Positions 16,759 through 26,031 of a DNA stretch of 64,000 bases are shown piece after piece. Both the position numbers and the translations under genes were made by a program. Location of the stretch: the NCBI GenBank assembly GCA_021775425.1, contig JAJFHX010000043.1:62001-126000 (forward strand), given 5' to 3'. The DNA comes from Hyphomicrobiales bacterium. GTDB lineage: Bacteria > Pseudomonadota > Alphaproteobacteria > Rhizobiales > HXMU1428-3. The notes under the pieces are model-generated. The model ran no database searches. It was not told the origin of the DNA and was given only the letters and a program-made list of their open reading frames with translations. Position 1 is the first letter of the stretch, and each line of letters begins with the position of its first letter.

Positions 16759-18021
16759 TTAGGGAAGTTTCCAGACCCACTTTCCGTCCTTTCCACCTTG
16801 TCTTTCTGAGCTAATGTTTAGCTGAGCTTTAGCTCTATCCAGAGTGCTTTTGGATATGCCTTGTTCCCGAGCCAACCCATAGACTTTATTTGCGTCAGTT
16901 GGGGCATTAGCTAATAAGTCCTCCAAGAAATTACAGGCTACTTCAATGGCACTGGTTTTGTCTGAGGTAACCTCAAATGCAATGACCTCAGCGGCAGTAA
17001 ATTGAGACTTACCTAGCCATTCAATAAAAGGAATATCTTGGCACTCACCAACTACATCCTCACTGAGAATTTCATAACTAAATGAAGTATCGTCTCTTGC
17101 CCAATTTGACTTGACTGACGCCAAGACTCTACTGCCATCATTATCTGGACTATGCCCAACAACAAATCCAGCTCTTGCGGCATCTAAAAATCCTGTAGAT
17201 CCTGTAAATCTGGCATAGCTACTTTGTGAGGTTGATTTATTGAGGTGTTGGATAAACAATATCGCAAAATTATGCTTTTCAGCCAATTTAGCAAGAGGGG
17301 CCATGATCCCCCTGGCGTCACTATTTTTATAAGTGTCAACACCATTCATAAAAGCCATGAGTGGGTCGATTATGACAAGTCTTACATCTCCCAAACCAGC
17401 AATGAGGTCACCCAGCGCTTCAATGTCAGAGCCTAGATTAAGAGAAGGCCTCATTACCACAGAACCATCAGATTGTTTTTCCTGAATGGCATCAAATATT
17501 TGTACCATTTGAAGGTCTGCCTTAGCTGCCATCAAACGAGGTACAATCACTTCTTCCGCGGTGTCCTCAGCTGAAATAATCACAACTTGCCCCTGTTCAC
17601 AGGGAGAGCCATCTGGAAAATCATCACCGCGTGAAATGGTCGCTGCAATGCTTATTGCAAGTTGAGATTTTCCGTGCCCTCCATGACCCGCAACAATAGT
17701 ACAAGCCGCAAGTGGTATGACATTCTTCCATAACCAACGCACCGAACGAGGTGATATCTCTGCTGCATTACGCGTTAACAGCTTTCTGTTATTTTCACTT
17801 TCAGATGGCTGGAATGACCAGTCTTTACTTTTAATTTTTGACCCTTCACTCACCGTTCCACTTTCAGGCTCAGGTTTGTTATTGCTGGCCGAGCTGTCCT
17901 CAAGGACCTCATCATTTGTTTTGGTTATACCAAGGTCTAACTGGCCTTCAGCATTTTCATTTTTCTCTAGTTTAGTTGAACACCCACCCCCTGACAGGTT
18001 CTTTGTTTTTTTATCAGTCAT
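16759..18021 (-). CDS. RecA-like AAA family ATPase (RepA/DnaB-like)
   Basis: A 420-residue protein (or 431 from an ATG at 18054, which has no ribosome site). After a disordered, acidic N-terminus comes a RecA-fold ATPase: Walker A GHGGHGKS at about residues 112-119, Walker B VRLVIIDPLMAF, and the FIQHLNKS segment of RepA/RadA-type hexameric helicases. The C-terminus has a winged-helix-like region (AREQGISKSTLDRAKAQL...). Such proteins accompany integrases and AlpA regulators in proteobacterial islands and phages, where they serve in replication or maintenance. It is transcribed with, or just after, the AlpA-like gene. Confidence 0.75.
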   Translation of the reverse strand: MTDKKTKNLSGGGCSTKLEKNENAEGQLDLGITKTNDEVLEDSSASNNKPEPESGTVSEGSKIKSKDWSFQPSESENNRKLLTRNAAEISPRSVRWLWKNVIPLAACTIVAGHGGHGKSQLAISIAATISRGDDFPDGSPCEQGQVVIISAEDTAEEVIVPRLMAAKADLQMVQIFDAIQEKQSDGSVVMRPSLNLGSDIEALGDLIAGLGDVRLVIIDPLMAFMNGVDTYKNSDARGIMAPLAKLAEKHNFAILFIQHLNKSTSQSSYARFTGSTGFLDAARAGFVVGHSPDNDGSRVLASVKSNWARDDTSFSYEILSEDVVGECQDIPFIEWLGKSQFTAAEVIAFEVTSDKTSAIEVACNFLEDLLANAPTDANKVYGLAREQGISKSTLDRAKAQLNISSERQGGKDGKWVWKLP

Positions 18022-18147
18022 GAAAATCGACACCCAATTCGGCACGCTCCACATGGGAAAGGAGCAAGATAGAACAGCTCACAAGTCGCTGTTCAAAAAA
18101 TGATGGGGGCATGAAAACCAAACCATCAGTGAGCTTAGCGGTGCTCG

Positions 18148-18351
18148 CTATGCTGGCCTATAATCAGATGTTGATTGAAAGCGGTTTGCTTTAACCCAGT
18201 CTTCAAGATCTTCAGCACGATAAACAACTCGGCGTCCGAGCTTTGAATAAGCAGGGCCAGCTCCAGTAAGCCTCATCTTAGCCAAGGTGTTCTTTGAAAT
18301 CCCCAATTTTTGAGAGGCATCATCTGCATTCAAAATAGATAAGTTCGTCAT
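18148..18351 (-). CDS. AlpA-like helix-turn-helix regulator / excisionase
   Basis: A 67-residue protein with an HTH_17 (MerR/AlpA-type) winged helix: LNADDASQKLGISKNTLAKMRLTGAGPAYSKLGRRVVYRAEDLEDWV. This is the classic size and pattern of excisionase/AlpA proteins that control integrase genes or direct excision. I placed the start at 18351 because AAGGA lies 8 nt upstream; an in-frame ATG at 18375 has no such site. It lies near attL while the integrase is near attR; in the circular form the two ends meet. Confidence 0.82.
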   Translation of the reverse strand: MTNLSILNADDASQKLGISKNTLAKMRLTGAGPAYSKLGRRVVYRAEDLEDWVKANRFQSTSDYRPA

Positions 18352-18498
18352 CCAACTATCCTTCACTGTAAACACCGGTTAATTCCGGTAAGTGAAGACA
18401 TCATCTGCAAAATATTTTTACCGGGAAACAGTGAAAGGCTTTACAGCAAAGATAAATGTAAGCAGCTAAATACCAAATATTGCTATATAAACAATGAG

Positions 18499-19413
18499 TT
18501 AATCGTCCGGACCTTTACCTTGAATACCGCCAGTTTCATCTTCGGGACGACGTAGAAATGTGGCCATATTCTTAATCTTTGTATTTGTTTTATCACCCAA
18601 ATTTTCTGGCCAATTATCGCTTAGCCAACTTTCAATAGTTTTTTTAAGTACTCTGGTTTCAGACTTAAAAGGCATTTCCTTAATAGCCCTGAGCATAAAT
18701 TCCACATATGGATAGTTTTCAATATTAAGATCACGCTTAATATCACTTCCTAAAGTTTCAAAATGCAAAGCATCCGGACTTGTCAAAAAATCAGAACGTA
18801 ACACAACCGGCCCGTTATATCTGCGTGATATTTTTCCATTACTAAATGTGAATCTAGCATTACCAAATTTGAACAAATCATGAGCTTTCTCACTTCCCCA
18901 TGTTTTAGCTGAAATAGAATTATAATTACCATCATGGTCAAACACGTAAGCAACAATTGTTTTTTTATTTAGAGCGTTGCGCATTTCATTAATGCATTGA
19001 ATCCAACGATCGTAAGCCTTTAATTCTTCGCGCCATTCATTCTGTAGTTCAGGCTGCACAATAGCCCACCAATCTGTTGCCTCTTCCTTGGAAACAATAA
19101 CTTTGTCATCATTTTCATCAATAATGAAATATTCTATGTGAGTATCTGGCTTCTCATAATTTGCTTCAGACAATTGCCAACACCATGGTGGATCTGGTGG
19201 TTCAATAAAATTCCTGGCTTGTTTTTCTTCGCCTGACCAACCGGGTATTTTTTCTTTACCCCATTCGCACATGGCTTCATGCAAATTTATATAATCCTCC
19301 GGGATCCAGAGTTGTTGATCCTGCATAAAGGCTTCATCGCTCTGGACTGTCCCCAAAATAATTGGGATCCATTTCCGCCGCCTGAATTTATTCTGACCAT
19401 TAACAACCGACAA
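18499..19413 (-). CDS. Unknown protein of the island maintenance block
   Basis: A 304-residue, acidic, Trp-rich soluble protein. No signal peptide, membrane segment or known catalytic motif is seen. The C-terminal third (ENYPYVEFMLRAIKEMPFKS...VLKKTIESWLSDNWPENLGDKTNTKIKNMATFLRRPE) looks like a small helical domain of the sort found in island-borne proteins next to AlpA and AAA ATPase genes. The start at 19413 follows AGGAGATA. The function is unknown. Confidence 0.6.
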   Translation of the reverse strand: MSVVNGQNKFRRRKWIPIILGTVQSDEAFMQDQQLWIPEDYINLHEAMCEWGKEKIPGWSGEEKQARNFIEPPDPPWCWQLSEANYEKPDTHIEYFIIDENDDKVIVSKEEATDWWAIVQPELQNEWREELKAYDRWIQCINEMRNALNKKTIVAYVFDHDGNYNSISAKTWGSEKAHDLFKFGNARFTFSNGKISRRYNGPVVLRSDFLTSPDALHFETLGSDIKRDLNIENYPYVEFMLRAIKEMPFKSETRVLKKTIESWLSDNWPENLGDKTNTKIKNMATFLRRPEDETGGIQGKGPDD

Positions 19414-19779
19414 TATTATCTCCTGGTGACTTAATAATATTTTTACTTTTATATATTTCGTGGGCTTTGATGGTGTACATACTATTATTTGCCCTATTAC
19501 AAACCCAGCGCTAAATAAAGTTATATAATTAGTTCAATAGAGTGTTACCACTCAACGATTCCGCCATAACGTTTGACTTGCGCGGCACTAATATTATCAG
19601 CACCGCGCCTGGTATGCACGACAACGCGCAACCCCGCGCCCATAATTTTATCACTATTTGTTAAGCTACTCCCAAATTTGAAGTAACAAACACACTCACA
19701 ATTTCATTGATGGGGAAAAATAATTTATAATGATTTAGTCCAAATCTAAACTAAATCACCACCTACCCGATTCTCCAGC

Positions 19780-19823
19780 GCGGCATTGCGCGGCGTTGAA
19801 TTTTTAATGACGCGTAATGCCGC
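19780..19823. repeat. 13-bp stem GC-rich inverted repeat
   Basis: GCGGCATTGCGCG (19780-19792) pairs with CGCGTAATGCCGC (19811-19823), with one G-T pair and an 18-nt AT-rich loop. No T-run follows, so a terminator is unlikely. It could be a protein-binding or replication-related site of the island. Confidence 0.55.
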
Positions 19824-19969
19824 ACCTAAACTATAGCAGTGATTAATAGTCTTCTAATCAGGATCAATGCAACTGATTTTGTTATGAGCATAAGAGGGCA
19901 TTTTAGATCAGGGCCATTAAGAGATTAAGGTTAAAATACTCTAACCTATTTACCGAAAAATTATGGCTA

Positions 19970-20000
19970 TTGACGTAGATGTGCGATGCTTCTTTATAAT
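19970..20000 (+). promoter_or_regulatory. Promoter of the two-component system
   Basis: TTGACG at 19970-19975 and TATAAT at 19995-20000 are separated by 19 nt (18 if TTATAA is used). The response-regulator start follows 33 bp downstream. Confidence 0.6.
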
Positions 20001-20032
20001 GGTCCATAGGTTGTATAAATTGGAGTTAAGTC

Positions 20033-20710
20033 TTGAAAATATTATTGATTGAAGATGATAAAAGGCTCAATGAATATATCTCGAATGGATTAAGAGAAGC
20101 CGCGCATGTTGTCGATAGAACTGATGATGGTAAAGAAGGGCTTTTTCTGGCAACGACAGAAAATTATGATGCAATCGTTCTTGATCGCATGCTCCCTTCC
20201 CTTGATGGATTGACGATTTTAAAGACATTGCGTGGTGCTGGAGATAATGTACCCGTGATTTTACTTAGCGCGCTGGGTGATGTAGATGATCGTGTCAGTG
20301 GCCTTCGAGCAGGTGGGGATGATTATCTCATCAAACCGTTTTCTTTTTCTGAACTCCTGGCTAGAATTGAGGCTCTTTACCGCAGAGGTTCGATGGAAGG
20401 CATTCGCCAGGAAACACATTTAAAAACCGGGCGACTGGAAGTTGACCTCCTTGGGCGCAAGGTCATTGTTGATGGGGTGAATATTACATTGCAAACCCGG
20501 GAATTTAACTTGCTTGAATATCTCATGAAGCATAAAGGCCAGGTTGTGACCCGCACCATGCTGCTCGAACATGTGTGGGATTATCATTTTGACCCGCAAA
20601 GTAAAGTGATTGATGTACATATCAGTCGTTTGCGTAAGAAAATTGGTGATAGCGATGCTGAGATCATCAAAACCGTACGCGGAGCGGGGTATATAATTGA
20701 AGATCAGTAA
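20033..20710 (+). CDS. OmpR/PhoB-family response regulator
   Basis: A 225-residue regulator with a receiver domain (acidic pair E7/D8/D9, phospho-acceptor D51 in LDRMLP, Lys in LIKPFSF near residue 101) and a winged-helix effector domain (about 125-223; LTLQTREFNLLEYLM...VWDYHFDPQSKVIDVHISRLRKKI...IKTVRGAGYII). The start is TTG, with GGAG 8 nt upstream. It overlaps the kinase gene by 14 bp. Lying directly upstream of and colinear with the lipid/redox cluster, it is the natural candidate for its regulator. The signal is unknown. Confidence 0.9.
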   Translation: MKILLIEDDKRLNEYISNGLREAAHVVDRTDDGKEGLFLATTENYDAIVLDRMLPSLDGLTILKTLRGAGDNVPVILLSALGDVDDRVSGLRAGGDDYLIKPFSFSELLARIEALYRRGSMEGIRQETHLKTGRLEVDLLGRKVIVDGVNITLQTREFNLLEYLMKHKGQVVTRTMLLEHVWDYHFDPQSKVIDVHISRLRKKIGDSDAEIIKTVRGAGYIIEDQ

Positions 20711-22040
20711 GAGGAAGTATTACGCCAGCTCCAGTTTTAAAATGGCGGCACTTTTTACCTTATTACTTGGTGCCTCAGCAACTCTAATCGGCACTTATCT
20801 TTATGATTTCAGTCGGCAAATCTTTATCCAGGAAACTGGTGCGGCGATTGATATCGAAATTGAACATATCCTGATAGCATTAAATGGTCAGTCACAGGCA
20901 GCACGAATCGCTTATATACAAAGTCGATCAAATAAATCATCTAACCCAGTTTATTATTTTCAGGACCAGAATGAAAAACGCCTGGCAGGTAACATCCCTA
21001 AACTTCCGGATCATGTCATTCCTATAAGTGCCGGCATCATTGGTTTTTCAATTGAAGCACAACAGGAATCTCGGGCTTTTGGTGCAAAAATTCACACATT
21101 TGATGATGGCTCACGATTACTCATAGGCCGAGATATAAATGAGATAACCAAAAGATATGACCGCTTGAGAATTTTCAGTATTCTCATTTTGTTGTTTATG
21201 CTTAGCGTTGTTCTGATCAGTTTTTTTATCAGTACGTTTGTTGTCAGCCGTATAAATATGATTAGTCAAACGGCTCAGAATATTATGACGACAGGTGATC
21301 TATCCCAGCGCATTTCAATCAACAGCAATTGGGATGATTTGAGCGACCTCGCCCAGACACTGAATGCGATGCTAGAACGAATAGAAGTTCTTCTCATCGG
21401 CATTCGGGATGTTAGCGATAATATTGCGCATGACCTTCGAACGCCTTTAGCCAGACTGAGGAGCCAATTGGAAGGCGCAATTAAAAAGCCGCTATCAGAA
21501 CAAGAGATCGATGAGTTATTGACTGAAACGGATAAACTCCTCGAAACATTCAATGCTCTTTTGCGAATCTCACATATTGAAAGGGGAACGCAAAATTTTG
21601 AGTTCAAACCAACATCATTGAAAACAGTCATTGAAGATGTGATTGACCTTTATGAGCCTTTGGCAGAAGAACAACAGATTACGATCAAAGCTCATTATGC
21701 TGACTTACAGCCACTTTCGGCCTATGGTCATTTGCTGTTTCAGATGATCGCTAATTTAATCGATAATGCATTAAAATATTCCCCTCGGGGAAGCATTGTA
21801 AAAATCGAATTACTTCGTCATGAAACAGGGCAGTTAATCAGGATCACGGATCGGGGTATTGGCATCGCCCAGAGCGAACGTGAAAAGGTTTTTGACCGGT
21901 TTTACAGGTCTGATAAAAGCCGGCACACTGAAGGAAATGGCTTAGGACTAAGTCTGGTTAAAGCAGCTCTTCACCTGCATAATGGTGAAATCACTCTTAA
22001 GGATAACCAGCCAGGTCTTATTGTTGAGATCATTCTATAG
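20697..22040 (+). CDS. Sensor histidine kinase with HAMP domain
   Basis: A 447-residue membrane kinase. It has a transmembrane segment at about residues 17-36, a periplasmic sensor region of about 120 residues, a second transmembrane segment at about 158-182, a HAMP linker, the phospho-acceptor H245 in NIAHDLRTPLARLR, and a catalytic domain with the N box (NLIDNALKYSP), DRGIGI, and GNGLGLSLV boxes. It starts at a TTG inside the end of the response-regulator gene, so translation is coupled. The periplasmic domain shows no recognisable ligand motif. The cognate partner is the preceding gene. Confidence 0.9.
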   Translation: MKISKRKYYASSSFKMAALFTLLLGASATLIGTYLYDFSRQIFIQETGAAIDIEIEHILIALNGQSQAARIAYIQSRSNKSSNPVYYFQDQNEKRLAGNIPKLPDHVIPISAGIIGFSIEAQQESRAFGAKIHTFDDGSRLLIGRDINEITKRYDRLRIFSILILLFMLSVVLISFFISTFVVSRINMISQTAQNIMTTGDLSQRISINSNWDDLSDLAQTLNAMLERIEVLLIGIRDVSDNIAHDLRTPLARLRSQLEGAIKKPLSEQEIDELLTETDKLLETFNALLRISHIERGTQNFEFKPTSLKTVIEDVIDLYEPLAEEQQITIKAHYADLQPLSAYGHLLFQMIANLIDNALKYSPRGSIVKIELLRHETGQLIRITDRGIGIAQSEREKVFDRFYRSDKSRHTEGNGLGLSLVKAALHLHNGEITLKDNQPGLIVEIIL

Positions 22041-22147
22041 CGCTAGATTTGTGGTAGCGCATCTATGTTTAAAATTTTGTAACCTACCATTAATCAGTAT
22101 GTTACGTCCGCTAGGCTATCACTGTGTACGTACACAAAGGCTGGCTT

Positions 22148-23404
22148 ATGAAAATTGCAATAATTGGTACTGGCATTTCTGGTTTGGGGGCTGCGCATAT
22201 ACTCTCTCAGAAGCATGACATAACTCTTTATGAAAAAAATGATTATGTTGGCGGGCACAGTCGCACAGTTGATATTAAAACTCCTGATGCGAACTTGTGT
22301 GTTGATACGGGATTTATTGTATTTAACGAACGTAATTACCCGCACCTTTTAGCGCTATTTTCAGACCTTGGCGTACCTGTTACGAAAAGCAATATGTCAT
22401 TTGGAGTAAGCATAAACGAGGGATGGCTAGAATATAGCACTAGTTCCCTGATGAAATGTTTTGCACAAAAACGAAATACAGTTAGACCTAGTTTTCTGAG
22501 AATGCTGGCCGACATAGTAAAATTTCACAAGATGGGTATTACACATCATACGGCATCCTCTGATGTCTCGTTGGGTGACTGGTTAGAACAATTAAATCTA
22601 GGCCCCTGGTTCAGAGACTATTTTTTGCTACCCATGGGCGGTGCAATATGGAGCATGCCTGTAGAAAAGATGCTTTCATACCCAGCCAGTACTTTCATTC
22701 GATTCTTTGAAAACCACGGTCTGTTGGGAGTCAATGATGCACCGCAATGGTACACGGTGATTGGGGGGTCACGTACTTATGTGGATCAGATTTCCAAAAA
22801 TTTTCGGTCCCGAATTAAGTTAAATTGTGCTGTAAAACAGGTGATCCGCCAGAATGACCGAGTAGATATTATAGACGAGCAGAATGAAACCAACTCCTAT
22901 GATCAGGTGGTTTTTGCCTGTCATAGTGATCAGGCACTTGCACTGCTTTGCTCGCCCACTACGGAGGAGCAGCAAATACTTGGTTCAATTAACTATCAGA
23001 AAAATGTTGTTGTCCTGCATAGTGATAGCCGATACATGCCTAAGCGTAAAAGTGCCTGGTCAAGTTGGGTTTATTTATCGAACCACAAAAATGATAAATC
23101 AGAGAGTATGAGTGTCAGTTATTGGATGAATAATCTTCAGCCGCTTGAAACCAATACACCTATCATCGTCACACTGAACCCCAGTGAAATGCCACGTGAT
23201 GATCTTATTTATGACCAGACAATTTTAGAGCATCCTCTCTTTAACAGCACTGCAATCAAAGCACAATCAAACCTTGATCTCATACAAGGGAAAGACAGAA
23301 TATGGTACTGTGGTGCCTGGCAGGGCTATGGCTTTCATGAAGATGGCCTATCAAGTGCGGTTCAGATGACAGGAAAAATGGGAGTGCTCCCATCATGGTG
23401 TTAA
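22148..23404 (+). CDS. FAD-dependent oxidoreductase (amine-oxidase fold)
   Basis: A 418-residue flavoprotein. The N-terminal dinucleotide-binding motif is MKIAIIGTGISGLGAAHILS, followed by the amine-oxidase-type YEKNDYVGGHSRTV and, near the end, the FAD-closing segment WYCGAWQGYGFHEDGLSSAVQ. It heads a colinear cluster with DUF1365, CFA-type methyltransferase, chalcone-isomerase-like, MFS, DUF3833 and SDR genes. From memory, related clusters in Rhodobacter and Vibrio/Shewanella respond to singlet oxygen and include steps of furan fatty acid synthesis, with the flavoprotein as a fatty-acyl desaturase; that role here is inference. I used the ATG at 22148, directly before the conserved motif. 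Confidence 0.82.
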   Translation: MKIAIIGTGISGLGAAHILSQKHDITLYEKNDYVGGHSRTVDIKTPDANLCVDTGFIVFNERNYPHLLALFSDLGVPVTKSNMSFGVSINEGWLEYSTSSLMKCFAQKRNTVRPSFLRMLADIVKFHKMGITHHTASSDVSLGDWLEQLNLGPWFRDYFLLPMGGAIWSMPVEKMLSYPASTFIRFFENHGLLGVNDAPQWYTVIGGSRTYVDQISKNFRSRIKLNCAVKQVIRQNDRVDIIDEQNETNSYDQVVFACHSDQALALLCSPTTEEQQILGSINYQKNVVVLHSDSRYMPKRKSAWSSWVYLSNHKNDKSESMSVSYWMNNLQPLETNTPIIVTLNPSEMPRDDLIYDQTILEHPLFNSTAIKAQSNLDLIQGKDRIWYCGAWQGYGFHEDGLSSAVQMTGKMGVLPSWC

Positions 23405-24264
23405 GACTTGACGATCAACCACTCTTGTTTTTAGGTCAGGTGATGCATCAGCGCCTGCTGCCAAAATTTAATGGTTTTTCATATCCAACTTTTTATCTGA
23501 ACCTACCACTTCAACTATTACCAAAACTTGCCATAGAAAACACAATCACGATAGATAAATTTGCACACCTGAGTTTTTACAATATCGATCATGGTCCCCA
23601 TAAGGACAAAGCCAATCTTGAGCAATGGTCTTTTGAGCAATTGAACAAATTTGGACTCGGCAAAAATATTGAGCGGATCAGCCTTGTTACCATGCCGCGC
23701 ATGGTAGGATATGTTTTTAATCCTGTGAGCTTTTGGCTCTGTTTTGATGACCAGGGACTTATTCGCGCACTCATTTATGAAGTCAACAATACTTACGGAG
23801 AAACGCATTGTTATCTCTGCGCCCATGAAAATGAGTCTGTTATCAATGAAAAAGATTGGTTAGTTGCGAGGAAAGAGTTTCATGTATCTCCCTTTTTGCC
23901 GCGTGAGGGGTATTATAAATTTCGTGTTTCCTTAAAAGAAAACAAACTGAGCCTCTGGATTAATTATTATAATGCAGATGGGCTTCTAGTACTTCTTACT
24001 TCACTGAAAGGCGAACTCACCGCCTTGAACCCTGAGTCGTTAAACAGGGCATTCTGGCGCTACCCTTTGATCACGTTTCAAGCCATGACGCGCATTTACT
24101 GGCAGGCCTTGCGGTTGAAAATAAAGGGATTGAAATTTATCAGCTTACCCAAACAGAAAGAGAAACGAATTAGCAAAAATACACAAATTAGTGAAGGCCA
24201 ACAGTTTGATAAAAACACACCATTGTCAAACGCCAAAGATTACCAAAATGTAACCTCTCAGTGA
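23395..24264 (+). CDS. DUF1365 domain-containing protein
   Basis: A 289-residue protein of the DUF1365 family: it begins with the G.V.H.R..PK.N.FSYP.FYL pattern and contains RI.LVTMPRMVGYVFNPVSFWLCF and EVNNTYGETHCYL, all typical. The biochemical role is unknown; the family is almost always next to CFA-type methyltransferases and FAD amine-oxidase-like genes, as it is here. It overlaps the upstream gene by 10 bp. The C-terminal 40 residues are polar and weakly conserved. Confidence 0.88.
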   Translation: MVLRLDDQPLLFLGQVMHQRLLPKFNGFSYPTFYLNLPLQLLPKLAIENTITIDKFAHLSFYNIDHGPHKDKANLEQWSFEQLNKFGLGKNIERISLVTMPRMVGYVFNPVSFWLCFDDQGLIRALIYEVNNTYGETHCYLCAHENESVINEKDWLVARKEFHVSPFLPREGYYKFRVSLKENKLSLWINYYNADGLLVLLTSLKGELTALNPESLNRAFWRYPLITFQAMTRIYWQALRLKIKGLKFISLPKQKEKRISKNTQISEGQQFDKNTPLSNAKDYQNVTSQ

Positions 24265-24323
24265 ACTGCCCGCATGCTTCATCTACTTAAAACTATATAG
24301 AGAGAATAATTGAGGGACTTTTA

Positions 24324-25484
24324 ATGTTTCACGAGGCATTTACCTATCGTTTTTTCAAAGTTCTGGAAAAAATTGATTATGGGTCGATCCGCATAACAAC
24401 ACCTGATCAGAAACTTTTTGAATTTACGGCACCAAACCCAGGTATAGATGTTGAATTGACGTTGCTTGACTGGAGTGCTGTGGCAGCTTTTGCATTTCAT
24501 GCTGATATTGGCTTAGCAGAAACATACCGTGATGGCTTGTGGGAAACTGAAGATCTTGAAAAATTTCTCTGTTTTGGTCTTCAGAATAATGCCGCCCTCG
24601 AAAAGTACATTAATGGCAACTCATTGCGTCATGTCATCTCCCGTATTATGTATTTGTTCACACAAAATACTACACGTGGTAGTCAAAAAAATATCCATGC
24701 CCATTATGACCTTGGTAATGAGTTTTATAGACTCTGGCTCGATCCTACCATGTCTTACTCAGCCGCTCTGTTTCATAAAGACAACGAAACGCTTCCCACT
24801 GCTCAGTTAAATAAATATGACCGTATAGTCGCATGCCTGGATGAACCTAAAGGACCTATTTTGGAAATCGGCTGTGGATGGGGTGGCTTCGCTGAGCGCG
24901 TGGCTGAAACAACTGACACCAAAGTGGAGGGTATCACAATTTCAAGTGCCCAGCATCAATATGCCACCAAAAGACTTGGAAATAACGCAGATATTGTTCT
25001 TAAGGATTACCGTAAACAACAGGGGCAATATGATCATATCGTCTCGATTGAAATGTTTGAGGCCGTGGGAGAAAAATTCTGGCAAACTTATTTTGGAAAA
25101 TTAAAATCACTCCTATCTGCCAACGGCAAAGCGGTTATTCAAACGATCACAATTGATGACGCGTATTTTGAGCTTTACCGTAAAAGCGGTGATATGATCC
25201 GCACCTTTATTTTTCCTGGAGGCATGTTGCCAAGCCCCACCCGGTTTGAATACGAAGCCAAAAAAGCCGGGTTTATAGTTGGACCGAAATTTAGCTTTGG
25301 TCATGATTATGCCCGAACTATGCAGATATGGCAGAGCAGTTTTGAAAACAACATAGAAGCTGTTACCGACCTCGGTTTTGATGAAAAATTTATTCGTCTC
25401 TGGCGGTTTTATCTGGCGAGTTGCATCGCACTTTTTCACAGTCAGCGAACTGATGTGATGCAGATTGAGCTTGTCCATGCGTAA
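24324..25484 (+). CDS. Cyclopropane-fatty-acyl-phospholipid synthase-like SAM methyltransferase
   Basis: A 386-residue class I SAM methyltransferase of the CFA/Mmas family. The SAM motif ILEIGCGWGGFAE is followed by GITISSAQHQYA, VSIEMFEAVGEKFW and IQTITI. Ahead of it stands NIHAHYDLGNEFYRLWLDPTMSYS, the family signature. It would methylate unsaturated acyl chains of membrane lipids, giving cyclopropane or methyl-branched products. The start is preceded by GAGGGAC. In this cluster context it may supply the methyl branch of an oxidised or furan-type fatty acid rather than a simple cyclopropane ring. Confidence 0.9.
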   Translation: MFHEAFTYRFFKVLEKIDYGSIRITTPDQKLFEFTAPNPGIDVELTLLDWSAVAAFAFHADIGLAETYRDGLWETEDLEKFLCFGLQNNAALEKYINGNSLRHVISRIMYLFTQNTTRGSQKNIHAHYDLGNEFYRLWLDPTMSYSAALFHKDNETLPTAQLNKYDRIVACLDEPKGPILEIGCGWGGFAERVAETTDTKVEGITISSAQHQYATKRLGNNADIVLKDYRKQQGQYDHIVSIEMFEAVGEKFWQTYFGKLKSLLSANGKAVIQTITIDDAYFELYRKSGDMIRTFIFPGGMLPSPTRFEYEAKKAGFIVGPKFSFGHDYARTMQIWQSSFENNIEAVTDLGFDEKFIRLWRFYLASCIALFHSQRTDVMQIELVHA

Positions 25485-26031
25485 CAGGATTATGATATTA
25501 ACTATTGTCGCATCAATAGTGGTGCCTGCATATACTTATGCAGCTGAAAACTCACCTTCTCTAAAAATTCCACCTCAAGAAGTCATATCCAAATTGTTAC
25601 CGGGTTCCCAAATACTTGGTTCGGGCCAAATGAAATATCTTGGTTGGTTGGTATACGATGCAACGCTTTATTCTAAAGACAGAAACATCAGTCCAGACAA
25701 ACCGTTCGCTTTAAAGCTAAGCTATAACCTTTCTGCAAGTAAAGATCAGATTGCCCAGCGCTCACTTGAGGGTATGAGGGAGGTTGGATTTACCGATGAG
25801 GTAAAACTGGCAGCATGGTATAGGCAGATGCTGAAAATATTTCCGAATGTGAGAAAAGGTACTCAATTAACGGGGCTTTACTTACCCAGTAAGGGTGCGC
25901 AGTTTTATCTCGGTTCAAAACACATAGGCACTATTAAAGATCCACAATTTGGAAAGTGGTTTTTCAACATATGGCTCAGTGAGAGAACAAACCTTAAAAA
26001 TTTACGACGACAATTGCTGGGGATATCATAA
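25477..26031 (+). CDS. Chalcone isomerase-like secreted protein
   Basis: A 184-residue exported protein with a signal peptide (cleavage near YAAE). The mature part resembles the chalcone-isomerase-like family (PF16036): LGSGQMKYLGWLVYDATLYS, ALKLSYNLSASKDQIAQRSLEGMREVGF, GTQLTGLYLPSKGAQFYLG and FFNIWLSERT. Family members fold like chalcone isomerase and probably bind fatty acids. It overlaps the CFA-type gene by 8 bp. The ATG at 25477 is preferred over a TTG 12 bp upstream; neither has a strong ribosome site. Confidence 0.82.
   Translation: MRNRIMILTIVASIVVPAYTYAAENSPSLKIPPQEVISKLLPGSQILGSGQMKYLGWLVYDATLYSKDRNISPDKPFALKLSYNLSASKDQIAQRSLEGMREVGFTDEVKLAAWYRQMLKIFPNVRKGTQLTGLYLPSKGAQFYLGSKHIGTIKDPQFGKWFFNIWLSERTNLKNLRRQLLGIS

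Larger units (their letters stand above)
19414..20032. other. Intergenic region with GC-rich inverted repeats
   Basis: This AT-rich 620-bp gap separates divergent genes. GC-rich islands stand out: GCGCGG (19580-19585) facing CCGCGC (19603-19608), further CGCG-containing words at 19624-19640, and the long hairpin at 19780-19823. Nearer the response regulator, AGGTTA (19928-19933) faces TAACCT (19942-19947), a possible regulator site, just before the promoter at 19970-20000. No gene was seen. Confidence 0.45.
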
